This document shows positions 1 through 12,677 of a stretch of DNA of 64,000 nt, one piece after another. Below the pieces are notes generated by a model. It was not told the DNA's origin. It ran no database searches and was given only the letters and a program-made list of their open reading frames with translations. Location: the NCBI GenBank assembly GCA_027946555.1, contig JAPEVC010000042.1, forward strand, positions 1-64,000, read 5' to 3'. The DNA comes from Gnomoniopsis sp. IMI 355080 (taxonomy: Eukaryota > Ascomycota > Sordariomycetes > Diaporthales > Gnomoniaceae). The number at the start of each line of letters is the position of its first letter. Positions within the stretch are counted from its first letter, which is position 1. Position numbers and translations under genes: made by a program.

Positions 1-3000
1 GTTGTGAATGTAACGTCACTGCTGCATAATTATTGGATTGAATGAATACTGGACTCGAATAGAAGCCCCGAAGTGCTTCATGTTGTGTTCAGTGGATATA
101 ATGAGATGTAGGGTGTGCAGCTGTGTGCTCTCGGCACCGAGATGGAGGTTGGAGGAGCAAGGCAAGACCAGCAGTTTTGAGGTTTCTGAGCTGGTGAAAG
201 ATGCCCCAAATCGACTCTGCGAAGTTTGGACGCCACACGAGCCCGGTGAGCTCACCACGCAGATGGCCACGTGTTGGAGAAATGGACCGGAACAAGCTTC
301 GTGGCGGTCATGGTGTGTTCGCGGGGGTGTTGCCTAGGGCTGAGCATCAATCCTAATTCGGACGTGGCTTCATGTACCTAGTTAGCTACGATCCCACCCC
401 AAGGAATGTCGCGTAAGAACTGACATATTAGTGAGATTGATAAAAAACGAGGTATCGCACCAGGGTCTTGTACACTTGAGCCCGAAATTTCTTGGGCTGT
501 TGGAAACTAGTCTGGGCGCCAAGACCTCGGAATCCTTTCGTCTTGAGCTGAGAAGCTGGAACATCAGCGCTCAGGTGAAGAATACAGCGTAAGTCTCTTC
601 GTTGCCAGTGCTGCCAACCAGACGGATAAAGCGGAATCTTGGTCCGTCAATGCCTAGTCACGGCCTAGGTACCCAAGTAGATCCAATAGTCACGCGAACT
701 AGGTCTCTCGTCAGAGCATGTGCCGCTAGGTTCTCATGCTCGAGTTGTGAGGCCAGCACGGTGCCGACCTAGCCTACCTAAAGCAAGTATGAGATGTTAC
801 ATGCTTCATTTTCATTATGTCCCTTATCTCCACCGAAAGACCGAGAATGTGCATCTGCTTACTTCAATTCGTATCGGCGGTCGTTCTGCTACATAAGACC
901 GAAGGTGGCCGGTCACGACCGCGATTACAACCTACAGCGTGGAGTCATGGGATGAGAATATCTGATAAACCAAAAAAACTCTGTCTTCCTCGAGATTTTG
1001 ATCATGACAGTAAGCAACGCGCTGCGCCCGCTTGACCGAGGTTTTGCCCTTATCTCTCCGAAAATTGCTTACAACGAAATGCTCGTTCGAGCCCTGCTAA
1101 CAAGCCGTCGGGTGGATGACACGGCAAAACTAACCAATAGTCCTGATTGAAGATCTCGTAGTGCTCACACATTTGGGCTTTCATCGGACGCAGGGTAAGC
1201 CAACAGGCAGCATCATCTCAACGAGCCCTCCCGCAAGCAGGTATCAGTCGCGCCACGTAGCTAGGTAGGTAGGTAGCTGAAAAAGAGCTCCACTCTGACA
1301 CTATGCCCAAAAATGTACGCCAACAAGAATTCAAGCTTGACTAAAGATGGTCTACGCCTTCAGCCGGCCATAGCTATACATTTCCCCTGCAGTGACAAGG
1401 CCAACAAGAGACCCTTTCATGTTTGAGGCAGGAATTTGATGCTATTGAAACATCGAATGGAAATACGGAATGTTGCAAAGGTGTTCCAAGATTACCATAT
1501 GACATGCAGACGTGTGAGTCCCTGTTTACTCGGTAGCGACTTCAGATTCCTGGTTCAAACGTGGAGACAAGGAGTTGAATCAGAATGCAACACCGTGATA
1601 GGAAATGGGGCCTTGTTGAACCAGGAATAATGAGGGAACCGTCGCGGAATACAACCCACCCTTCTGGACGGCTGAGATCTGTGCATGTTAACATCTGCAA
1701 GGCGACTATATGGCCACCCTATTCGCTTGTGTGAGACTGGTGTGGCCTCTTTGGGGCAATATTCATCCTTGATGTTACATCTAGGAGTGTCCCGGGCTGG
1801 AAGCTGACGAGGTGGTCCAATCGGAGGTGCTCATCTGTCGTCGCGCGAAAGCAATGGATTTTGTCAAGGTAAAATGACCTATATTCGCGAGTCCTCTGTC
1901 CATTACATGCCGCCCTAGAAGACTCGGCTTACTATGGTATGCCAGTGCCAGGCCTAGATTTTCTGTGCCGCCAGTGCGGCTCACTGCACGCTTGTTGACA
2001 TGCATATGTACTATACCTAACAAGCCTTGTAGAAATTCTTATCGTGCCTCCCGAAGCACGACTTTGGCAGCTGACTGGATAGTTTCGGTAATGTTCGTCC
2101 CAATTTTCGTCCCGACTCTTTGTAGCTGGTGCTTCAGCTCTGCCACAAGTTACTGCATGGAGGTCCCAGCTGCAACCACCTGCAGTCTCGTTATCAGCGC
2201 TGGGTTGCAAAGTGCGGTCGGCCCGACCTCGAGCGTTCCGAGGGATACGTGAGATATATGTTGAATTTGAAGGACCAGATTAGTGTAATTAGACAGGGTC
2301 TCGCGTTGGGAACGCAAATGAATACCTACCTGTGTATCTGAATCCGTCGGCTGTTGGCACAGTGGGTTTTCTTTGTCCCCCCCCCCCTAAATGGAATGCC
2401 ATCTAGACCCGGAACATTAGACCCGGCCGCCGGCATGCTTTAGTTTGCGATATTCTTTGATTGGAAAATTGCCCTGAACAGTGATATCAGACTTTCTTGG
2501 TATCTTCGGTACCTACTCTGCAGTACACCGTGGCCGTGCCGTGGATCCCATGTCGGGTCAGCACTTGACCCAGCGATTTGGGCCCGATCATGCCGAGCCC
2601 CGCGGCTGGATTCCTTCGTCCCAACTGCAAAAATCTAGCCAATCTTATCTTGCATGAGGTCGGAAACTAGGTAGCTACCATTAGGTAGTAAGCATGCGGC
2701 AGATTCATACGTGGCGCATGGCCCTCGTCTGGTTTTTTGTTTAGTGTGATCAAAGGGGGAAAAAAGTATTAGCTGCTTGCTGGGAAGATAAAACTTCCCA
2801 TATCGGGTTGCACATCCTCCCATTGGTGCCACAGTATGTACCTCAAATGCGTTATCTTCAGAAAAGATACATTGTACGAGAACTGCTAGTGAGTTCTATG
2901 AGGCATTGCGAATAAGCAAATGGTCGCGTCTACTGTAGGTGAGCCAAGCGCATGTCATACCTTAAAAGGGACAGGATCATGAGGTGGCCAAAGTATCGCA

Positions 3001-4458
3001 AGATCAAAGGGTCCACTGACCTTGCTCCCGCACCCCGAAGCGAATGTAAGACTACTTCCAAGGTTCGTGTTCGCAAGCTCGCTCTGGCCAGGTCTAGTGT
3101 GGCTGAAAGAGTCATATCTCATCTTCCTGGCTACCTACCTCAGGTACCTGAAGTGGCGGGCTGACATGCAAGAGCCGGTGGTTCCCTTGGCTATTATTTT
3201 ATTATTCTACTTCTTGATCATCATCGAGCGAAAGACACTCCCAGTGAGTTGATGTTGCTCCCCGCTTCCTCGGGCAAATAGACCTGAGAGAAACCAGTAT
3301 ACATACTTGATTTAAACTTCAATAACACAAGCTTCCTTTCGAGATGTAGTTAGATTAAACACTAAAATGTGTCCTCTTATAATGTGTCCGAATTCACCAC
3401 ATAATCCAGCATTTCCGCCACCCCCAGGTTCATTTCATTGTGGTTCTTGTTGTTTTTTGAACAATACCATCAATTCAGTACATTGCTCAAGACAAACTGG
3501 TTGGGAATCAATATTCACAATTTCAGCCCAGCCAGCGTCCCATTCTTTCTGCGGGCTTATAGTCTACTGCTCGGGAAGACTGCATCTGAATGAACCTTGG
3601 AGTCTGACCCTTGCATAGAGGACTAAGACTTCCTTCGTGTCTGACGTAACATCGTGTTGTTTAAAAATATCCGCTTGGATATGCTCAATTATTCAGCTGA
3701 TTTGGCGCATGTTCACCATCGTTGCAGCTACTGGCGGTGAACACTCACATGATGCTGTGTCCCTTTCTCATTGACTTATTCCCGACTGAGAATTTTGTAA
3801 CGAGCTGTATATGGCCAAAATAAGATCTTACCTAGGCAGTCTAGGCTCCCGCCTACACCATCTTCGAAGTTACTTTGGAGTGGTGTGCATGAACGTGATA
3901 CCAAAACAAGGATGAAGAAGTACTTAGTAGTTGACCTGCAAGGCTGCAGTGTGTCAATAGCTGGTCCCAAACTTCCACTGTATAAGCCTGCAAACACTGC
4001 TGGCGCTGATGCTATCACCAACACGTGCCGGGATCGACCCACTCGCGCCTGGGGCTGTATTCACACCAGTCACACCACTTTTGAACAGCCGCCTCCTTCT
4101 CGGACATTGTACCTATGGTGAGTCAATTTACTACCTCTCATATCTTGCTCAGGCATACCCAGAGATCCATTAGCGGCTCTTATGCCGACCCCTTGACCTT
4201 CCCGTCCGCTGACGGACTGCTCGCCTTGGGATGATGGTTTTGGGCCCTCGGGTGGTCGAGGCATGCCGACCTTTAGCTATGTCATCTGCGATAGGCAGAT
4301 GCATTTGTGAGGTATTGAGTATATAATAACGTTCCACTCTTTCTCTATATCCCTTGGACCATCCCATCTTTCCTTCGCGGCACGAACTCTACTGCATCTT
4401 CCTATTTCGATCTGTATCATCTCTGATTTGCAGGTGGTCAAGTCCTTCGTTGTCAATC
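1..4458. other. Gene-empty left flank
   Basis: I see no supported gene in these 4.4 kb. Open frames are all short (99 codons or fewer), overlap on both strands and show no recognisable domain or convincing exon series. Visible landmarks are a TAGG tetranucleotide run at 1262-1274, a run of 11 C at 2377-2387 and CCTAGG hexamers at 664 and 3831. The last 150 bases act as the laccase promoter and leader. Confidence 0.6.
4320..4326 (+). promoter_or_regulatory. Putative TATA box of the laccase gene
   Basis: TATATAA lies 133 nt before the laccase start codon. It is followed by a pyrimidine-rich stretch (about 4332-4350) typical of fungal transcription starts. Inferred from position and sequence only. 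Confidence 0.4.
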
Positions 4459-7072
4459 ATGTACTCGATAATACGAGCTCTAGCCTCAGGGCTCTTCTTC
4501 TATCATATGGGTCTGGGCGCTCCATCTCCTCTGCAACCCTTAGAAGCCCGTGACTCAACAAATTGTAACACCGCGACAAACCGCGCTTGTTGGATTAGCG
4601 GTTCATACGATATCAATACGGACTTCGAATTGCATACACCCCTTACGGGAAATACCAGACAGGTAAAGTTGTATCTGTCTGCATACCCTGAAAGATGCTA
4701 ATGTTGAATCCGCAGTATCACCTTACATTGACGGAAGAAGATGACTGGCTTGGTCCCGATGGAGTCACCAAGGACAAGGTCATGTTGGTTAATGGTATGC
4801 GAAAAGCCGTCGTGAGGATTCTATCATTATGTCACTAACAATGAAATCACCAGGCGGTATTATTGGACCGACCATCTATGCTCAATGGGTAAGTCTTCCT
4901 TCGCAGAATTGATGTATATCGCCTCTGGCCACAAGTAATTTCTCCTGAGCCTGTTGATATGATTGGACGAGGTTCACATTACCAAATCCCTGCAATTGTA
5001 TTCAAGTTCCAGGTCTCGCTTCGAGTAACATCTTATTAATTGCCTGCTTTCAAGGGCTACTGCTAATCATCAAATTCATAGGGCGATACCATCTCGGTCA
5101 CTGTCACAAACAACCTGATTAACAATGGTACAGTGTTGGCGATTGAACTCAACGATATTTGCCGTCCTAACAGTATTGTAGGCACAAGTATCCACTGGCA
5201 TGGTTTACGGCAATTGAACAATAACGTAAGTTTCAATGACCTGATTTGTGCGTATACTCCCCCTTATGAAGCATTCTCTAACATTTCTCACACAGCTTCA
5301 AGACGGAGTCAATGGCGTAACAGAGTGTCCCATCCCACCCAACGGGGGCTCACGTGTCTATACATTCATTGCTGAGCAATATGGCACTACATGGTAAGTC
5401 TCATACCCGCCTCCTTCGACCATGTTTGTAGTCAGGACCTCCAGCTCACAAATCTTAGGTATCGTAAGTTCTCAATATCTTGGCCGAGAGAATTGATGCA
5501 TGCTGAGAATTCCACAAAAATCAGACTCCCACTTTTCAGTTCAATATGGTAATGGAATAGTGGGTCCCATCCAAATCGATGGGCCCGCTAGCCTTCCATA
5601 TGACATAGACCTTGGTCCTTTGCTTCTTTCGGACTATTACTATAAGCCTGCGGATGAGATCGCCTTCGTTGGAGGTGCACCACCAGCGAGCGACAATGTT
5701 CTGTACGTCCAATATCTTCTTTAGCTTGTGATACTTACACAGGCCTTCAGACCTTCAGATGACACTTGTTGTGGACATGAAAACAGACTAGCTAACATAT
5801 AATATCCTTTTAAGAGTCAATGGCTCTCAACCGAATCCCACGACTGGTGTGGGATCATACCACAATATTTCTTTCACGCCTGGGAAGAGACACCGGCTGA
5901 GGATCATCAACACAAGTAGGTGCCTGGAGCCTCTTTAGTCCCATCAAGATATCCAAGCTCATTTTCACATAGGCGTCGAGAACCACTTTCAGGTGTCTAT
6001 CAGCAACCACACCATGACAATCATCGAGTCTGATTTAGTTCCTGTCAATGCTTTCACTACAGACAGCCTTTTCGTTGGTATTGGACAGCGTTACGACGTC
6101 ACTATTGACGCCAGCCAAGCCACAGACAATTATTGGTTGAACATCACCTTCGGAGGCGGCAACCTGTGTGGTAGATCAAACAACCCATATCCAGCTGCCG
6201 TCGTTCGCTATAATGGTGCTTCGAACGAGAACCCGAAGTACGCAGGGATTACACCAACCGACCATCAGTGCTTGGATCTTCTGGACCTCACCCCGGTTGT
6301 TACCCGCACCGTTCCAACGACTGGCTTCACTCCTTCTGCTAATAATTCGCTGGACGTTGGTTTGTCGACCACCGGAAAGTGGACCATCGACGGTTCATCG
6401 CTCGTGGTGGACTGGAGTGTTCCAGTCTCGCAAATCGTACTTGACAACAAGACTGATTGGCTTCCGTCCAATAACGTCTGGCAAGTCGACCAAGCGAACA
6501 TCTGGGCATTTTGGCTCATTCAGAATGACCCTGCCGTCGCGCTACCTCACCCCATACATCTTCATGTAAGACAACGCACAGTTTCTTTCCCTTTGGATTT
6601 CAGAGATACTAACAAGAACATATTTAGGGTCATGATTTCGTCGTCCTTGGTCGCTCTCCTGCTTCAAGTGCCACCAATCCGACTCTCTACACCTTCACCT
6701 CGTCAGATATATCTAGTCTCACAGTCAACAACCCGGTGCGACGCGACGTCACCATGCTTCCCGCAGGCGGATGGATTGTGATCGCATTCCAAACTAATAA
6801 TCCAGGGGCATGGTTAATGTAAGTAAAATATATTCCAGACAGGCTGAGCCGCGCCATTTAGATCTGCAAAACACCCTAACATAGTGATATACAGGCATTG
6901 CCACATTGCCTGGCACGTTTCTGGCGGTCTGGGCGTCACTTTCCTGGAGCGACCGTCCGATTATCGCGCGGCTGTGAAGGAGGCTGATATCGATGCCCTT
7001 AGGAGTCAATGTAGTGCATGGAATGATTACTATCCAACAGATACGTACCAACAATACGACTCTGGAGTTTGA
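4459..7072 (+). CDS. Secreted laccase (ascomycete three-domain multicopper oxidase), 12 exons
   Basis: Laccase oxidises phenolic substrates and reduces oxygen to water at a four-copper site outside the cell. Exons: 4459-4662, 4716-4794, 4854-4888, 5082-5127, 5182-5225, 5296-5393, 5459-5463, 5525-5702, 5815-5915, 5973-6565, 6628-6818, 6895-7072, giving 583 residues, a normal length for the family. The start was chosen because it opens a signal peptide (MYSIIRALASGLFFYHMG). All copper motifs are present: HWHG (126-129), WYHSH (169-173), HPIHLHGHD (456-464) and HCHIAWH (526-532). Leu537, ten residues after the copper cysteine, is the axial position. The protein ends in DSGV, the C-terminal plug of ascomycete laccases. 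Many N-glycosylation sites fit secretion. The odd point is the 5-nt exon 7, needed to complete WYHSH. The epimerase downstream is co-oriented, but no functional link is known. Confidence 0.93.
5459..5463 (+). other. 5-nt microexon (laccase exon 7)
   Basis: The bases GTATC sit between an acceptor (TTAG, ending 5458) and a donor (GTAAGT, from 5464). They complete W169, code Y170 and start H171. The flanking introns are 65 and 61 bp. Without this exon the frame is lost and the WYHSH copper motif is broken, so I infer it is spliced in. Confidence 0.8.
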
Positions 7073-7996
7073 CAGAGGATGCAATACTACTAAACACTGG
7101 ACAAGCACAAGCATTTGATTAGGACGCGATGGAGCTGGGCGCTATTTGGGCTATTTTCCTCTAAGCATGGTCTTTTGTAGATTCTTTTGGCTGATCTAAT
7201 ACTTAATTTTACTCAATAAATTTTTTGAAACCTTGTTTGCAAATAATCATGGATAGACTCTTAGAGATGACTGATTCTACAAGGACAATTGGATCATCGC
7301 TCAAGCCTAGGAATTTTACAGAGACCCTTCAAAGGTTCGTTCAACAACTCTACTGCACGTTGCAAAGTAAATGTTATATAAGTAAAGTTTAGGCAGAAGT
7401 AAAAGAAAAGAAAATCTCTAGTGCTTAATCTATAGCCCAAAGTACGCGAAATACTTGGGTTACCTGGGTAGAGTAGATGACTTGAGGCTTGTGGACACGA
7501 GGCCCAGACACATGGATATGATAGGTCAATTCGAAAGTAGGATTTCGATTCGGGAGGATCTTGCCGTCGTGAAAACTCCTAGGGACTTTCTGACGGTCGT
7601 GGGGCTATTTCTCGAGACGTCGGGACTCGTCCGAGACTTGGAAGAGCACCTAAGTACTCGGTGCACACGGGGACGGACTCTCTTGGCCCCGACTGCTGAT
7701 ATCAATCACGGAGACACGCCGAAGAGTGGCAGGTCAGATAAGCAAACGACTTTCTGCCCCCTGGCCAAAGCCAGTATCACCAGAAATTGGAACATCATGC
7801 AGGTTTGGTATTTGTCAGCTGTGCCTTCTGGATTTCTAAGGTTGGCACTCACCTGAGCACCCGCTGCCCTTTCACCGCTTGCTTATAAGGCTGCTACAGA
7901 GCCAAGTATCTGCGCTATGTGGATTTATGAAGATTGGTAACATTATGATTCTGGAAACAAATAAACTAGAGTTACAAAAATTCCTACCGAATTATT
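7073..7996. other. Intergenic, laccase 3' end to epimerase promoter
   Basis: No gene supported. An open frame at 7455-7856 (133 codons) has no family resemblance and unconvincing composition. The AT-rich stretch at 7195-7245 is probably the laccase 3' UTR and polyadenylation region. Confidence 0.5.
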
Positions 7997-9221
7997 ATGT
8001 CTTCTCACAATCGATTCAAGAATGTGTTTGTCACGGGCGCCAACGGCTATATTGGTAATGCAGTCGCAAGAGCCTTCGTTCGGGCGGGCTGGACTACCTA
8101 TGGCTTGGTCAGGTCTAGCTCAAGCTCTGATGCCCTCGCAGTGGAGGAGATTCTTCCCGTCATAGGAAGTATTGACGATTTGTCTTCACACGAGAAGATT
8201 ACGAGCCAGCTGCCATCCACAGTCCACGCCATTGTATCTGCGACCGAAGATTCTCGCGACTACGTTACGCATTACAGCAACACTGTTGCCCTCCTGCGCA
8301 CCATATCTGCCATTAGTGCCACCAACGATGTCACTCCTCTCGTCATCTTCACGTCTGGATGCAAAGACTATGGAGTCGGGCCTCACTTTGCAGACGATCC
8401 GAAGCTGGCCCCACACACCGAAGAGGATCCTATAAATCCGCCAGCGATCCTCCAGCCTCGAGCCAACTTTGCTAGAAAAATATTCGAGAATTCGGACGCA
8501 TTCTCACCTGTCTTGTACGTGCCGTTCCATGCTTTTTATTCTCCTCATAAGTATTTAGCAGCTCCCATATCGAACTTTGTAGTGTGTTGTCCACACAATC
8601 AAGGCCCTGATCAACGCGAGCTTGAGCTTCTGGTGTGCCGAAAGCTTCACCTCTACGGAGATTCTTGCTGACAAAGACCTTAGGGTCAGACCCACAAACG
8701 TACATGGTCGAACTTCCAGTTACTATAGCAATTTTTTTGAGGTTGCCAAAAAAGCTGCCGAGTCTGGGGAGCCTCTGATGCTGGCATCTCAGCCGGAGAG
8801 TATTTGCCACAGCCTCCATGTGGACGACTGTGGTGATGCTTACGTAGCGATTGCATCCCATCCGCGTCAGATAGAGGTCGAGGGACATGTTTTCAATATT
8901 TCCGCGCGAAAATATGAAACCGTGGCTGAGCTGGGGACAGCGCTCGTATCAGAGTACGGCATCACCAAGGATTTGCGATATGTCGATCCTACGGAACTCG
9001 CTGATGGCCATGGCTGGCTACCGTTCCTCATCGATTTTCCTCAATGGACCAGCTCGGACAAGTTGAGGCGTGTGACGGGGTGGTCTGATTATCGGCCATT
9101 GTTCACGGAATCCCTACATGTGTATAGGGTAGCTTATGAGGCGGCAAGGACGACAGGATCGCACAATATCGAGAAGATGAATGCTGTTTGGTCTGGGCTA
9201 ACTGCCAAGAAGGAGCAGTAA
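7997..9221 (+). CDS. NAD-dependent epimerase/dehydratase-like protein (atypical SDR)
   Basis: A predicted cytosolic oxidoreductase or epimerase of the extended/atypical short-chain dehydrogenase family; the substrate is unknown. Exons 7997-8514 and 8684-9221 give 351 residues. The N-terminus has a Rossmann strand and the glycine motif TGANGYIG (about residues 14-21), and further on VIFTSGCKDYG lies where the family has its active-site strand. The intron (8515-8683, 169 bp, GTACGT...TTAG) was placed so the product reads SPVLVRPTNVHGR, matching the conserved family segment. At the junction the exon supplies TT and the next exon G, keeping phase. The second exon carries the substrate-side half (SLHVDDCGDAYVAI). 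It might act in sugar, flavonoid-like or secondary metabolism, but nothing next to it decides this. Confidence 0.82.
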
Positions 9222-11683
9222 TAACAGAGGACTGCAAGGCACTATACTATGGTTTGAGTAAGGAGCGTCTGGGATTAAAAAGAATGTCCACATACACATG
9301 TTAAACAGCGATGCGTCCTCTAGATGGTGCTCTAGCACCGCCTTCAACCTTCACAGGACCACAATCCACTTATCCCGGAGTCGACTTGTTGTTGCAATGG
9401 CATTAGTTTCCCCACAGCGCAGCATCATTGCACTGTATAATGCTGCCTAAACGACCTACTGCGCAGGAATGCAGACTAATCACCTAGGTAACAAGATGCG
9501 CCATGCCTCAAACCAGCCTGCTGTCTCTCCACTAGGTCCTGCCGCGGAGATGGAGAATGTGCAAACGCAAAGTGGGGAGGCTAGAACGGGCAGGCAAGCG
9601 TGGCTCGGATTTCTATGTATTCCGTACATAGCATGAAGTTATGGAAAGCACTAGGGTGGTTCAGGGTTTTACCACGTCAAACCCTCCCATGTCGACGATG
9701 GACCTCTTCTGGAATGGTGGCACTGGCAGCAAAACGAGCTTGAGGGGCCTCGATCCCCTCATGCCACCAAGATACATGATACCGTGGTTTGGACCGAACG
9801 GTACGGTGATGTTTGAATTTTTCAATTAAGTTCCCGCACGGATGGGGTTGGCGGTAACATACGACAGTCCCGAGACTAGGACAGGAAGCTGGATGGACTC
9901 TGGTACACTGGAAGCTGCGGTTACTTACCAGATTTGATGCCCGGCTAGGAGTGCTTCTCGTGATCACGTTGCTACTATGGTAGATTCTTCCGCCTTTGCT
10001 GGTAGGCGTTGGTCCGATGCGACGTTGAAAATGCGGGGAAGCTGCGCTTGTCTAGATTCGGATGAAACATTAGGTGGGAGGTGTTCGGGCCCGAAGGTCA
10101 ACCCTGTAACAGTAACAGCAAATATTCTGGCGCAGGGCCGTTTGTGAGATTGCTGGAATCTGGGGCAGGGTCGGCCATCGAGAGGTGTCGGCGCAGCCAC
10201 GGTCGCCGTGAGCGTGATTGACTTTTGCAACATGCGACGTGATGCGTGGCTCATCTAATCAAGACGAAATGCTTATTGCAACGTGGACCCCAGCCAGGTT
10301 GCAGTACCAGTACCGTAGCAGTTCGACCAACTAATTGCTTATTACTGTGTATTCGCCAACCCCAAAAATTGGTCCGGAGCTTCTGTCCCATCCCCGGCTT
10401 CCCGCTCAGTGATGTGGAGCCGGAGCAGCAACGGTCTCTGACACCTGCCTGTATGTCGTAGTACGCACTTGGTATTTTCCCATCTGGTTGTCCTGGAATG
10501 GATGGCTATGCCACTCAAGCAACGACATTTTTGTGATCAATCCTTAGCCAGGTAATTGTGTAGATATGAACATCCAGATCCGGGTTGGTAGACGTGACAG
10601 GAACATAGGCTGCCTGAATTTGCTGATGGGGCAATTTGGCAAAGCAGGCCGGCAGGTAGCGGGCATCAAATTCAAGATTGCTTGCATGCAAGTGCTTGCA
10701 GGATTGTCAGCACATCCATGCCTCGGTGACCCCTGGCCATTGAATCTCATCCTAACATTGTAACAGTCTAGAGCTAAAGGATCGGCAGCATGCTCTGGAG
10801 AGCTTGGTGCATACATGGTGCTATGTATGGTAGCTTGGCTGCCTGACAGGCCTGGCTGCTTGGTAGCTTGGTAGCTTGGTAGCTAGCTGGGCGGTGCTGG
10901 GTAGCAACAAGCTACCAACCATAGTAGTACTAGTTTACCCTAGTACAGAGTTACATACAAATGGCCTGTTGATCCAGCCACGATCGACAACAACCAAAAC
11001 CTCACAGTAACCGCTGCCGCCGTGCCGCTCCAGAAACACACGGCAGACCACGACTCCTCAAGCCACAGGTCCAGCTGATCATGCCAGACAGGTCAGAGAC
11101 AAGGACCAATGCCTGTCTGTCCCTTCTCGGGAGTCGGGGGCGTTGATGGGCCCTGATGCGGAGAAGGAGCTTCGATGGTTACAACTTCATGCAGAGTCCT
11201 CTCATCTGAGGAGACTGGGAGAATGCACAACGACCCTGAAGGTTCACCAAGGTTTGACCTCTGCGGCGGATGCGAATCCGATGCGTGGCTGGAGTGCAGC
11301 ACGATGCGGCTCACGAGTGCCCTTCCACTGCGGTGCTAGGCCTAACTCGTGCCCTTTCACGATCCCCAACGTAATTGATGACGTAGATTTGGCGACATCA
11401 GAAGCTCACCTGAGTCCGAGCTAAGAATTCATGGGGAGAGAGCCAATGCCAGCCCCTTCGGACGACTAAAACCCTTCAAGCTCCCACTTAGCTCTCGACC
11501 TGTTTCCTCCTTTCCCACCTCCCTCAGAACGGACATCTCGTGCAGCTTGGTTCTGTACAACACGTCACTCTTGTACTACAGCAGTGCTACAGCAGACAGC
11601 TCTACTGAACTACCTCACCAATCCTACCTACTGCTCTGGACAACCTCCCCAGCCAATTGGCAAGAAGCTTATCCTCGGCCAAC
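9222..11683. other. Intergenic, epimerase to rhodopsin
   Basis: No supported gene in 2.4 kb; the short frames overlap on both strands and lack recognisable domains. It holds a tandem and inverted repeat at 10858-10918 and a CACCTAGGTA sequence at 9481. A C/T-rich leader with repeated CTAC/CTGCT motifs lies just before the rhodopsin start (about 11500-11660). Confidence 0.5.
10860..10918. repeat. 8-nt tandem repeat with matching inverted arm
   Basis: The 11-mer TTGGTAGCTTG occurs at 10860-10870 and again at 10868-10878, because the unit is the octamer AGCTTGGT in tandem. Its exact reverse complement lies at 10908-10918. Either left copy could pair with the right arm, giving an 11-bp stem in two registers. 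It lies about 770 bp upstream of the rhodopsin start; function unknown. Confidence 0.6.
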
Positions 11684-12677
11684 ATGCAGAACGTCTTTGA
11701 GGTCGATCCCGTCCCGACGGTCAAGCGTGCGTCCTCTACGATATGGATGATTTGTTAACATTGCATGCATGTTTACTGACGCCAAAACAATATAGCCGAC
11801 CCAACTCAATTTGAGCGGGCCACCGAGACTGGTGACAGCGTGCTATGGATCGTCTTCGTGATCATGGTCGTGGCCTCGGGCTTCTTCTCCCTCTTAGCTT
11901 GGAATGTGCCCGTATCGAAGCGCCTCTACCACTATGTGACCGCTATGATCACCATCACCGCGTCTCTTGCCTACTTCAGCATGGCAACCGGACACGGCGT
12001 CAATCTCCACTGCACCCAGGTTCGGGACTACCACAGCAAGATTCCCGACACCTACCATGAGGTGTGCCGTGAGGTCTACTATGCGCGTTACGTCGACTGG
12101 GCTATCACCACCCCGCTCTTGCTGCTGGATCTGTGCTTGCTTGCTGGTATCGACGGTGCTCACACCATCATGGCCATTTCTGCCGATGTAATCATGGTCC
12201 TGACCGGTCTTTTCGCGGCCTACGGAACCGAGGATGCCGGCACCAAGTGGGGTTGGTATGCCATTTCTTGCATTGCCTACATTTTCGTCATCTGGCACGT
12301 TGCCTTGACTGGAAGCCAAGCCGTCAAGACAAGGGGAACCAAGGTCACCAACCTCTTCGGCTCCCTCGCTCTTTTCACCTTTATCCTGTGGACTGCCTAC
12401 CCGATGTAAGTTTGAGCAAATGTGCAGTAACTGCCGCTAAACAATTTGCTAACACAATCTCAGCGTGTGGGGCTTTGCCGATGGTGCTCGCAAGGCGCCT
12501 GTCGACGGTGAAATCATGGCCTACGCTGTGCTCGACGTTCTCGCTAAGCCAATCTTTGGACTCTGGCTTCTGCTAAGCCACCGTAGTGTTCCCGAGACCA
12601 ATGTTGAGATTGGTGGCTGGTGGGCCCACGGACTCTCTTCCGAGGGTCGCATTCGCATCGGCGACGATGAGAACTAA
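11684..12677 (+). CDS. Microbial rhodopsin (fungal opsin, likely light-driven proton pump)
   Basis: A seven-helix retinal protein of the fungal opsin/CarO/Leptosphaeria-rhodopsin type, expected in the plasma membrane or an endomembrane. Exons 11684-11726, 11796-12405 and 12464-12677 give 288 residues. Landmarks: YYARYVDWAITTPLLLLDL in helix C, with Asp115 at the bacteriorhodopsin D85 (proton acceptor) position and Asp126 at the D96 (proton donor) position; LDVLAK in helix G, with Lys246 as the retinal Schiff-base lysine. The short first exon (14 codons) is cytosolic-type sequence and was joined by the phase-correct GTGCGT...ATAG intron. Keeping both aspartates fits a pump rather than a pure sensor; that is inference from family knowledge. 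No carotenoid pathway gene lies nearby, unlike the car cluster of Fusarium. Confidence 0.94.

Noticed and set aside
7530..7560. TTCGATTC sequence resembling a tRNA B box
   Set aside because: The flanking bases cannot form a T-arm stem and no A box or acceptor stem is present.
7455..7856. 133-codon frame between laccase and epimerase
   Set aside because: No family resemblance, no promoter signs, and it lies in probable UTR and intergenic DNA.
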